Shown: positions 1-9,380 of the stretch, in pieces
Layout: each line of letters opens with the position of its first letter
Numbering within the stretch: the first letter of the stretch is position 1
Source of the DNA: Flavobacterium sp.
GTDB lineage: Bacteria > Bacteroidota > Bacteroidia > Flavobacteriales > Flavobacteriaceae
Length of the DNA: 64,000 nucleotides
Reading direction: 5' to 3'
NCBI GenBank assembly: GCA_027484725.1
Contig: JAIXSK010000012.1
Span: 1-64,000 of the forward strand
Notes under the pieces: model-generated
The model's input: the letters and a program-made list of their open reading frames with translations, nothing else
What the model was told of the DNA's origin: nothing
Database searches by the model: none
Translations under genes and position numbers: made by a program

Positions 1-160
1 AAGTTTGTCCAGATTATTTTCCGAAAAGCTGCGAAATTTCCGCTAGGAAAATGCTTCAAAAATTGCCGACAAAGTTGAGCAAATTTCAACAGCGCGATTT
101 AAAAGTCAGATTGGCAATTGCGGAAGTTTGTCTTTTTGCGGCTCGTAAAATGCGCTGGCA

Positions 161-290
161 GATAACGTTTTGCGGCCATATCTCGTGGCGGAAAAGCGAG
201 CCGCGTACGCTCCGCTAAGATAGAATTTCTACGTGAAAAACAAACTTCCAGCTAAGAAAATCAAGCCATGAGTTATGACCGCGGTTATGC
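161..290 (-). repeat. attC-like recombination site (cassette end), copy 1
   Basis: Minus strand: GCATAAC-C-GCGGTCATAACTCATGG ... CCACGAGATATGGCCGC-AAAAC-GTTATCT. Imperfect inverted repeat; the stop codon of the 285-674 ORF lies inside the GCATAAC core; shares a central block with copy 2. Confidence 0.65.
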
Positions 291-674
291 GTTCGTGCTT
301 TTTGTATTCAGCGGCCAACAATCGATATTTAGATGTATTCCACTAACTCCAAGTCGTTTCATTTCCTGAGGATGAAATTCCATTGCGCATTGCTGATCAT
401 ACTCATATAGAAGCCAAAATAAAATATCATTTTTTGTAACTCCAATCTTTTCAAGATCGCCAAATTTAGGCTCTAAAATATCAAGAAACTTATTGATAAA
501 ATCAAAATAATCATCTTCATCTCGAGTTTCAACTTCGTATGTCCATATACTGTAAGGTTCACCAAATTTAAATTCTTTATCTATTTCTTTTGGTTTAAGA
601 TTTAATAATCTAGTAATCTTATTGTAAGTCTCGATTGTCCCGTCGGTACTTATATTTAAGTGATGATATTTCAT
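285..674 (-). CDS. small cassette-borne protein, DUF4279-like
   Basis: 129-aa ORF lying exactly between two attC-like repeats; sequence style resembles DUF4279 proteins (family assignment from memory). Confidence 0.65.
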   Translation of the reverse strand: MKYHHLNISTDGTIETYNKITRLLNLKPKEIDKEFKFGEPYSIWTYEVETRDEDDYFDFINKFLDILEPKFGDLEKIGVTKNDILFWLLYEYDQQCAMEFHPQEMKRLGVSGIHLNIDCWPLNTKSTNA

Positions 675-700
675 TATTCAGTTTCGTGTTTTAGCATGAC

Positions 701-834
701 GCATAACGTGTTGCGCATAGGCGAACGTTGCGGAACAGCGAGCAGCGTATGCTCCGCTAAGATAGATTTTTTACGTGAAAATTAAACAAAAAGTTAACGA
801 AATCCAGCAATGGCGCTTCATGCGCGGTTATGCA
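701..834 (-). repeat. attC-like recombination site, copy 2
   Basis: Minus strand: GCATAAC-C-GCGCAT...ATGCGC-AACAC-GTTATGC; central block CACGTARAAAWTCTATCTTAGCGGAGC shared with copy 1; lies immediately after the stop of the 841-1515 ORF. Confidence 0.68.
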
Positions 835-840
835 GCGTGG

Positions 841-1515
841 TTATTGTCCGAAATCGACGGGAAGCATAAATGTATTTTCCCATTCAACTACTTTTCCTTT
901 ATGCATAGCCGGTGTATATGTTACTGTGTTCGTAAAAATTTGTAAAAGTTTCATTTCAATTGGCTTTCGGTATTCAGCAGGCGCATCAAATCTAATTATT
1001 TTGCCATCAAATTTTCCATTCCTATTAACATGAAATTCAATAAATGCTTTTCCTTTTGTTCTCTTTAGCACTTCAGCATTTCTAATTTCTTTTAAAAGAA
1101 CTTCTAAATACTTTTTATTCAAATTATTCTCGACAAATAATGGAATAGCTTCACCTTTATAGATAAAGTTTGGTTTTTGATCAACATCTTTTATAGACAT
1201 GATAATATATTTCTCATTACCACTACAATATTGCTTCAGAAGTTTAATTGATTCACGGTTTTTTAAAGTATAACTTTTAAATAAATGCTCGCAAGCATTT
1301 TCATTTTCTCCAATATTTAATTCACTTGCAGCAAGATTAAACCAAGCTTTTTTATTTACAGAATCTAGCTCGGTAACATTTAAGTAAATCTTTTTAGCAG
1401 TTTCAAAATCACTTTTCAAATATGCTTCATCGCCAGAAATAAGTAATTTATCAATGTCAGAATTTTGTGAATAAATTATCGGTGAAAAAAGCAAAATAAG
1501 AATAAAATATTTCAT
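841..1515 (-). CDS. secreted TPR protein with TonB-C-terminal-like domain (cassette gene)
   Basis: Signal peptide (MKYFILILLFSPIIYSQ), TPR-like middle, C-terminal AFIEFHVNRNGKFDGKIIRF...YTPAMHKGKVVEWENTFMLPVDF typical of TonB-C-like domains. Confidence 0.7.
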   Translation of the reverse strand: MKYFILILLFSPIIYSQNSDIDKLLISGDEAYLKSDFETAKKIYLNVTELDSVNKKAWFNLAASELNIGENENACEHLFKSYTLKNRESIKLLKQYCSGNEKYIIMSIKDVDQKPNFIYKGEAIPLFVENNLNKKYLEVLLKEIRNAEVLKRTKGKAFIEFHVNRNGKFDGKIIRFDAPAEYRKPIEMKLLQIFTNTVTYTPAMHKGKVVEWENTFMLPVDFGQ

Positions 1516-1530
1516 TAGGTTATTTGTTTA

Positions 1531-1600
1531 GCATGATGCATAACTCTCATATATCTCTCAAAAAATCCTCTAAAGAATGACCAATGAAAGAGATATGCCT
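1531..1600 (-). other. attI-like junction between recombinase gene and first cassette
   Basis: GTTATGCATCATGCTAA (minus) matches GTTATGCGTCATGCTAA at the 691-707 cassette junction; inverted repeat ATATCTCT (1551-1558) / AGAGATAT (1589-1596) between this core and the recombinase stop. Confidence 0.5.
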
Positions 1601-1634
1601 GATTTTTGTGATTGAAATACGAATATAGAAAAAA

Positions 1635-2675
1635 TTATAAGTCGTCAAACGGGCTTTTGATAGATTGTATACTCAAGGTGCTCACATGGGTGTAAATTTC
1701 AGTGGTTTTGCTGCTTTTATGCCCTAATATTTCCTGAATGTAGCGCAGGTCGGTACCATTTTCTAGCAAATGAGTTGCATAACTGTGTCTAAGCCAGTGC
1801 AAGGTTATGGGTTTTTGTATGCCGGTTTTGCGCACCGCTTCTTTGAGTACGTGTTGCAGGCTTTTAGCGGCATATTGTTGGCCGGGTCTCGCCGATTCAA
1901 ACAGCCAAACTTTGGGTTTGTAGCCGGTATAATATTGTCTGAGCATTTCTAAAATATTGGGCGAAAGCGGAACAATTCTGTCCTTTTTACCTTTGGCTTG
2001 CCGAATCACAACAACATTGCGGTCTGACTGAATATCAGCAGGTTTTAGACCAATGAGTTCACTACAGCGTAGGCCGCAGCTATACACCATGCAAAGCATG
2101 ACTTTATGTTTAAAATTCACATGTGCATTCAGAATCATTTTTACTTCTGTCTTACTGAGCACATTGGGCAAAAGTTTTTGGCGTTTGGGCCGATGAACCA
2201 GTTCAACATCCAGTTTGCGTTGTTGAATTTGTGCAAAATAAAGTTTCACTGCATTTACAATTTGGTTTTGGAATGAGGCCGATCGTTTTTTTTCTAAAAT
2301 ATACTCATTGTTAAACCGAATCAAATCGTCTATATCAATTTCATCAACGGTTTTATGCTTAAAAAAGTCCAGAAAGCAAATCAGAGCGTCGGTATAAGTT
2401 TTGACCGTGTTTTCGCTGTAACGGCGCGATTGCAGCCAAAGTTTAAACCGGGCCACTTGTTGCACAATTGATATATCGGGGGTTTTATCTATTTTCGGAG
2501 CCAGATGCAAAATGGCTCGGTTACGGGTAGTGTCGGGCACATGCCAACTGCGGTGGGTTTTGCTCCAACGGGCGTCGGCAAAAGTTCTAATCCATAGAGT
2601 GGTATCAAAGTCTTGAGTTGTTACCAAGATTCTAAATTCGGCGCGATGCACCAGTGGGCGGGCGTTCCATTTCAT
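1635..2675 (-). CDS. tyrosine recombinase / site-specific integrase (XerC/D-like fold)
   Basis: Motifs CGLRCSELIGL, KGKKDRIVPL, LHWLRHSYATHLLENGTDLRYIQEILGHKSSKTTEIYTHV (R...K...HxxR...H...Y). No IntI-type insertion seen between the KGxKDR and HxLRH motifs. Confidence 0.92.
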   Translation of the reverse strand: MKWNARPLVHRAEFRILVTTQDFDTTLWIRTFADARWSKTHRSWHVPDTTRNRAILHLAPKIDKTPDISIVQQVARFKLWLQSRRYSENTVKTYTDALICFLDFFKHKTVDEIDIDDLIRFNNEYILEKKRSASFQNQIVNAVKLYFAQIQQRKLDVELVHRPKRQKLLPNVLSKTEVKMILNAHVNFKHKVMLCMVYSCGLRCSELIGLKPADIQSDRNVVVIRQAKGKKDRIVPLSPNILEMLRQYYTGYKPKVWLFESARPGQQYAAKSLQHVLKEAVRKTGIQKPITLHWLRHSYATHLLENGTDLRYIQEILGHKSSKTTEIYTHVSTLSIQSIKSPFDDL

Positions 2676-2861
2676 GGCGTTTAAAAAGATTAGGCGTATA
2701 CAGTTGTAAAAATAAAAATTTAATCTTCATGATGCCTATTTTTATTTTCAAAAGCCAACCATAAAAAAATGCTTACAATTTCTATTGAGTTCTGCCAAGT
2801 CTCAAGGCGCAGCCGCATCTTTAGCGCAGCGTTTCTCAAGGCGCAGCCGTGTCTTATAAGT

Positions 2862-2967
2862 AGGGCGTGCCACCGGCTCCGCTGCACTGCGCCGCTGTCG
2901 GGCTGTTCGCTTTTAGTCCTCGCTCGTGCCTCGCTGTGGGCTAACCGCTGCCATCCCTCACGCAAGC
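2862..2967 (+). repeat. intergenic repeat element A, copy 1 (agggcgtgcc ... ccctcacgcaa)
   Basis: Near-identical to 6774-6900. Confidence 0.85.
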
Positions 2968-3034
2968 GTAGCCGTATCTTTTTTTTAAGATAGAATTCTA
3001 AAGCTAAAATCTGAGTAACTGGCTTCTGACAGAG

Positions 3035-3103
3035 CCGCCCGCGTGAGCGGTTGCAGCTAAGTGCCGCGCACTGCGAAAAACGCGACCCGCAGGGGCACGC
3101 CCA
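3035..3103 (-). repeat. intergenic repeat element B, copy 1 (gcgtgagcggttg...gacccgcaggggcacgccc)
   Basis: Near-identical to 13170-13235 and 38131-38203; termini are the reverse complement of element A termini. Confidence 0.85.
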
Positions 3104-3163
3104 AGTGATTAATGATTGAAGAATGTTGATTGTTGATTTTTGAACTGAAGAGAAAATAATATT

Positions 3164-3219
3164 AATTACGAATTACGAATTGCGAATTACGAATTACGAA
3201 TTGCGAATTACGAATTACG
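3164..3219 (+). repeat. 7-bp tandem repeat (AATTACG/AATTGCG)n
   Basis: Direct read: aattacg aattacg aattgcg aattacg aattacg aattgcg aattacg aattacg. Confidence 0.9.
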
Positions 3220-3334
3220 TTTCAAACTAAACTTCTTAAACTGTTAAACTTTGATCAACTTTCTCAAACCATCCCTTTTGTCTTAAAGCGCAGCCGTGTC
3301 TATAGTGCAACGTGTCTCAAGCCGCAACGCACCA

Positions 3335-3366
3335 TTTGCCATATTCAGCTTTGTGCCTTACCTTTG
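3335..3366 (+). promoter_or_regulatory. Bacteroidota-type promoter for pyrD (TTTG-N20-TACCTTTG)
   Basis: TTTG at 3335-3338 and TACCTTTG at 3359-3366, 17 nt upstream of the ATG at 3384. Confidence 0.6.
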
Positions 3367-3383
3367 CTGCACAACAACACAAC

Positions 3384-4406
3384 ATGTACAAACAACTCAT
3401 TCGTCCGATTCTTTTTGGGTTTGACCCTGAAAAAGTTCATCATTTTACCTTTTCGGCTTTGCGTTTTGCGGGCCAAATACCTGGCGTGAAAAGTCTGCTC
3501 AAAAGTATTTATGAAGTATCCGATGCGCGGCTGGAGCGCGAAGTTTTTGGGCTCAAGTTTAAAAATCCGGTGGGTTTAGCGGCTGGTTTTGACAAAGATG
3601 CTTTGCTGTACCACGAATTATCCTGCTTGGGTTTTGGCTTTATCGAAGTGGGCACGCTCACACCCAAACCGCAAGACGGAAACCCTAAAAAGCGCTTGTT
3701 TCGTTTGCTAGAAGATTCTGCCATCATTAACCGCATGGGCTTTAACAACCAAGGTGTGGATGCGGCGGCCTTGCGTTTGCAAAAAAACAAAGGGGTGCTT
3801 GTGGGCGGCAACATCGGCAAAAACAAAAACACGCCCAATGAGTCGGCTACCGATGATTATGTATACAGTTTTCAAGCCTTGTACAGCGTAGTTGACTATT
3901 TTGTGGTCAATGTGAGTTCGCCCAATACGCCCAACTTACGCGCTTTGCAAGACAAAGAACCGCTCACGGCTTTGCTGCAAACCTTGCAAGATTTAAACCG
4001 AGCACAGGTAAAACCCAAACCCATCTTACTCAAAATAGCGCCTGATTTAACCAACGAACAATTACTCGATATTATTGATATTGTCAAAACCACCCAAATT
4101 GCGGGTGTAATTGCCACCAATACTACCTTATCGCGCGACGGATTGCAATCAGTGCATCAATCTGAAACCGGAGGCTTGTCGGGCAAACCACTTACAGCGC
4201 GCGCTACCGAAGTCATTCGTTTTTTGGCCCAAAACAGTGGCGGTGCTTTCCCGATTATAGGAGTAGGCGGGATACATTCGGCACAAGATGCGCTCGATAA
4301 GCTCGAAGCCGGCGCCAGTTTGGTACAGTTATACACCGGATTTATCTATGAAGGCCCGGGGCTGGTCAAACAAATCAATCAGGCTATTTTAGAAAAAATA
4401 GGGTAA
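3384..4406 (+). CDS. pyrD: quinone-dependent dihydroorotate dehydrogenase (class 2)
   Basis: [80 protein letters not shown] can start at 3312, but the promoter and the conserved start favour 3384. Confidence 0.95.
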   Translation: MYKQLIRPILFGFDPEKVHHFTFSALRFAGQIPGVKSLLKSIYEVSDARLEREVFGLKFKNPVGLAAGFDKDALLYHELSCLGFGFIEVGTLTPKPQDGNPKKRLFRLLEDSAIINRMGFNNQGVDAAALRLQKNKGVLVGGNIGKNKNTPNESATDDYVYSFQALYSVVDYFVVNVSSPNTPNLRALQDKEPLTALLQTLQDLNRAQVKPKPILLKIAPDLTNEQLLDIIDIVKTTQIAGVIATNTTLSRDGLQSVHQSETGGLSGKPLTARATEVIRFLAQNSGGAFPIIGVGGIHSAQDALDKLEAGASLVQLYTGFIYEGPGLVKQINQAILEKIG

Positions 4407-5117
4407 GCAGCACAAGGTTAGATAACCCACGGCAATAGCAAAACCAAAACTGATGAGTGTTCCGATGAGCACGTATTCGGTGAGGCGTCGGTCTTTGGCT
4501 TGCGTTAAATCGCCAAATCGAAAGATAGACTTAGCCGCCATCAAAAAACCAATCGAGGCAAAGTTTCCGCCTACTACAAAAAAATACACGAACAAGCGTT
4601 CAAGCATGCCGATGTATTTACCTGCATTTTGCAAATCGGTTGGTTCATCAGACGGGTTGGTTTTGTTGGGTTCGGTGGGTGTCCAAATAGAGATGATGTT
4701 TTTAATGATGATGGATGCCGGTGTGGTTAAGAACAAAACTCCTGAGGCATACAGCCACAAACGTTGGTCTATCACATACAAACGAAGGTCAATTTTTTGA
4801 TACAACAGCACAATGAAGAGTATAGAAATCAAGTGCAGTAGCTGATCGCCCAAAAGCCAATACCGCGCTGTGTTGGTTTTTTGAAAGTACAGTTTGAGTA
4901 AATCAATGAGTCCGTGTAACAAGGCCAACAGCATTGCATAACCTGCAAAATGCCACGACCATGAAAACAGCCAAGCGAGCAAACCGTGCAAGGCTAGGTG
5001 CGCGTATAAATAAACACTTTTGTGTTTTTTCTGCATTTTATCGGCTACCCAAGCATTGGGTTGTAGTACAAAATCGCCCAGTAAATGAGCCAGTAAAAGT
5101 TGAGCAAATAAAATCAT
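4389..5117 (-). CDS. DUF3307 domain-containing membrane protein
   Basis: [45 protein letters not shown] is typical of DUF3307. Confidence 0.85.
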   Translation of the reverse strand: MILFAQLLLAHLLGDFVLQPNAWVADKMQKKHKSVYLYAHLALHGLLAWLFSWSWHFAGYAMLLALLHGLIDLLKLYFQKTNTARYWLLGDQLLHLISILFIVLLYQKIDLRLYVIDQRLWLYASGVLFLTTPASIIIKNIISIWTPTEPNKTNPSDEPTDLQNAGKYIGMLERLFVYFFVVGGNFASIGFLMAAKSIFRFGDLTQAKDRRLTEYVLIGTLISFGFAIAVGYLTLCCLPYFF

Positions 5118-5725
5118 AGCACAATGTTTTGAAGGCGGTTGCGGTAATATAAGTCAAGTTCGAGCAAAAGATCAAATTCGGCGCGTTTGCGTCGGCGGCT
5201 CACGGCGGCTTGACTAATGCCGAGTTTTTGCCCGATTTCTTCTTGTGAAAATTTTGGGTTCTCTAAAGCGGCTACTACATATTCGGCGGGTTGCGCAAGC
5301 CAGTGATTCATAAAGGTCAGCCCCAGACGCAGCATCAGGTTGAGTTCAGTGTCAAAAGCAACGTTTCCGGTGTGTATTGCCAGAGTTAGTTTTTGCTTTT
5401 TGAGCGTTTCAAACAAATCGCCCGAGCGCACAAAAGCGCTGCCATTGCTTTCAGAAATTTTATCGGCGGCGAAGTTTTTTTCGCCCAATCCAATACTCAT
5501 GCGCGCGTCGAGTTTGCGTGTTTTTAAATAAGCTTTAATCAGAAAAGCGGTGTGCAAAGCTTCTTCAGGCTTATTGACTTCGAGTTGAAACTGATCCCCG
5601 CGGTAAATTTCCCATTGGGCAGGCGACTGTCCGTATTTGCTGAGTATTTTTTTTAATCCGTCCAGCCAATCCGTGTTGGATGGTTGGCGCGAATTGATCA
5701 TATCTCCGGTAATAATGGCTATCAT
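5114..5725 (-). CDS. SatD family protein with C-terminal HTH
   Basis: MIAIITGDMINSRQ...WEIYRGDQFQLEV; C-terminal FSQEEIGQKLGISQAAVSRRRKRA helix-turn-helix. ATGA overlap with the DUF3307 gene. ORF extends to 5776. Confidence 0.8.
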   Translation of the reverse strand: MIAIITGDMINSRQPSNTDWLDGLKKILSKYGQSPAQWEIYRGDQFQLEVNKPEEALHTAFLIKAYLKTRKLDARMSIGLGEKNFAADKISESNGSAFVRSGDLFETLKKQKLTLAIHTGNVAFDTELNLMLRLGLTFMNHWLAQPAEYVVAALENPKFSQEEIGQKLGISQAAVSRRRKRAEFDLLLELDLYYRNRLQNIVL

Positions 5726-5900
5726 AACAAATTGAATTACACCGCTAAAGTATAAAATAATTTTAATTATTACCATTTTGTGTAATATTTTAATTTATAA
5801 CCTTTTTATAGCATATTCTAAAATATACCACAAATACATCATAAAATAAGACTTGAAAACGATTTCGTAGCCCAAAATTCTTTATTATATTTGGCGCTCT

Positions 5901-6764
5901 ATGAACAAGCTCAAAATCATCGAATGTCCGCGCGATGCCATGCAAGGCATCAAACCGTTTATTCCCACACAGCGCAAGATTGCTTACATACAATCGTTGT
6001 TGCGGGTGGGTTTTGATACGATTGATTTTGGCAGTTTTGTTTCGCCCAAAGCCATTCCGCAAATGCAAGATACCGCTGAGGTACTCGCGGGGCTTGATTT
6101 ATCACAAACCACCAGCAAACTCTTGGCGATTATTGCCAATACACAAGGAGCGGTTTCGGCAGCTGAGCACTCAGAGATTCAGTATTTGGGTTTTCCGTTC
6201 TCAATTTCTGAGAACTTTCAGATGCGCAATACACATAAAACCATTGCCGAATCATTGATTACGTTACAAGAAATCTTAGACATCGCTTCGGCCAAAAACA
6301 AAGAAGTCGTGGCCTATTTGTCTATGGGTTTTGGCAATCCGTATGGCGACCCGTGGAATGTTGAAATCGTAGGCGAGTGGACCGAAAAACTCGCGCAAAT
6401 GGGTGTGCGCATCTTGTCATTGTCTGACACCATTGGAAGCTCAACGCCCGAGGTAATCAGCTATTTGTTCTCAAACTTGATTCCGAAATATCCTGAAGTA
6501 GAATTTGGCGCACATTTGCACACCACCCCCGATAGTTGGTATGAAAAAGTACACGCGGCTTATCAGGCAGGTTGCACGCGTTATGATGGCGCCATCAAAG
6601 GATTTGGCGGTTGCCCGATGGCCAAAGACGATTTAACCGGCAACATGCCCACCGAAAAATTGCTCTCGTATTTTACGGCACAAAAAGCCCCAACCGGACT
6701 CAATCCAACCTCATTTGAAAGCAGCTACAACGAGGCTTTAAAGCTGTTTGGAGAATTTCATTAA
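5901..6764 (+). CDS. hydroxymethylglutaryl-CoA lyase
   Basis: ECPRDAMQGIKPFIPTQRKIAYIQSLLRVGFDTIDFGSFVSPKAIPQM, GAHLHTTPDSWYEKVHAAYQAGCTRYDGAIKGFGGCPMAKDDLTGNMPTE. Confidence 0.92.
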   Translation: MNKLKIIECPRDAMQGIKPFIPTQRKIAYIQSLLRVGFDTIDFGSFVSPKAIPQMQDTAEVLAGLDLSQTTSKLLAIIANTQGAVSAAEHSEIQYLGFPFSISENFQMRNTHKTIAESLITLQEILDIASAKNKEVVAYLSMGFGNPYGDPWNVEIVGEWTEKLAQMGVRILSLSDTIGSSTPEVISYLFSNLIPKYPEVEFGAHLHTTPDSWYEKVHAAYQAGCTRYDGAIKGFGGCPMAKDDLTGNMPTEKLLSYFTAQKAPTGLNPTSFESSYNEALKLFGEFH

Positions 6765-6773
6765 ACTATTTTT

Positions 6774-6900
6774 AGGGCGTGCCACCGGCTCCGTTGCACT
6801 GCGCCGCTGTCAGGCTGTTCGCTCCTAGTCCTCGCTCGTGCCTCGCTGTGGGCTATCCGCTGCCACCTGCCTGCCGGCAGGCAGGTCCTTCACGCAAACG
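6774..6900 (+). repeat. intergenic repeat element A, copy 2, with CCTGCCTGCCGGCAGGCAGG palindrome
   Basis: Near-identical to 2862-2967; palindrome inserted before ccttcacgcaa. Confidence 0.85.
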
Positions 6901-7036
6901 AAAGATTAGTGATTGAAGATTAACGATTGTTGATTTTTGAAATGGAAGAGAAAATGAATATGAATTACGAATTAGGTTTCAAACTAAACTTCCTTATAAA
7001 CTTTTTCAACTTTCTCAAACAATCCCTTTTGTCCCA

Positions 7037-7203
7037 AAGCGCAGCGTGTCTCAAGGCGCAGCCGTGTCTATAGTGCAACGTGTCTTAAGGCGCAGCCGTG
7101 TCTAAAGCGCAGCGTGTCTCAAGGCGCAGCCGTGTCTAAAGCACAGCGTGTCTTAAGGCGCAGCCGTGTCTATAGTGCAACGTGTCTAAAGCGCAGCGTG
7201 TCC
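7037..7203 (+). repeat. GTGTC monomer higher-order array (34-bp dimers)
   Basis: GTGTC starts at 7046, 7064, 7080, 7098, 7114, 7132, 7148, 7166, 7182, 7198: spacing 18/16 alternating, then 16. Confidence 0.92.
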
Positions 7204-7246
7204 AAAAAATAACTATATTTGCCTGCAATTTAACAACAACAACTAA

Positions 7247-8725
<1,479 letters not shown>

Positions 8726-9244
8726 TTACATATAATTTTTGAGCTCTTTTTTCAAATAAGCGAGAGCGGTGTTGCTCGGGGCGCTTCTGTCGACCATTTC
8801 GGTCAAGATGGCCTCGCGCAACTCATCGGCACTGGTTACTTTTTCATTCAAAGCTGATTTGCGGATGATTTGAACCGTAGCGTTTTTAGCCATAACAATC
8901 GCCGTCCAACAATCATCAGACATATAGATTTGTTGGGTCATGTTGTGCTCAAATTCTTGCTCAATGAGTTCTATTAAGTAGTTTTCGTAGTGTTTTTTCT
9001 CTTCAGAAATCGGGGCCACGCGCAAAAGCATTTTACTCGGATTGATACGCTCTAAAAACAAAGCCATACGCTCAAAGGCTTGTAGTCTGAGCGGAAGAGA
9101 TTCTTTTTGTAATTCGCGTTGTACCAACCAACGACGGTTGTTGCGTTGATCTTTAAAATAAGCAGTAAAAAAGTAATAGGCAACGCCTCCGGTTACAAGT
9201 GAAGGCAAGGTGTAGCTCAAAATTTCAAACAGTTTATTTTCCAT
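8726..9244 (-). CDS. conserved hypothetical protein with N-terminal TM segment
   Basis: 172-aa ORF, ILSYTLPSLVTGGVAYYFFTAYF N-terminus. Confidence 0.75.
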   Translation of the reverse strand: MENKLFEILSYTLPSLVTGGVAYYFFTAYFKDQRNNRRWLVQRELQKESLPLRLQAFERMALFLERINPSKMLLRVAPISEEKKHYENYLIELIEQEFEHNMTQQIYMSDDCWTAIVMAKNATVQIIRKSALNEKVTSADELREAILTEMVDRSAPSNTALAYLKKELKNYM

Positions 9245-9380
9245 GGTACATGAGTTTTTTTAACGCGACAAAATTAGGATAATAGTTAGGTCAACAAAAC
9301 TTTGTTTGAAAGAAATTAACAATTGCGTTCTGAGTATCAATTTGGCTTATTTTAGCAGGAAACAAAAAAAAATCAGAATC

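Noticed and set aside
1635-2675. Recombinase interpreted as prophage or conjugative-transposon integrase
   Set aside because: No phage or conjugation genes, att duplications or tRNA target in the flanking sequence; the cassette-array context is a better fit, though not proven.
2720-2993. ORFs 2720-2965 (-) and 2769-2993 (+)
   Set aside because: They translate repeat element A and neighbouring GTGTC monomers on opposite strands; no protein-like conservation signal.
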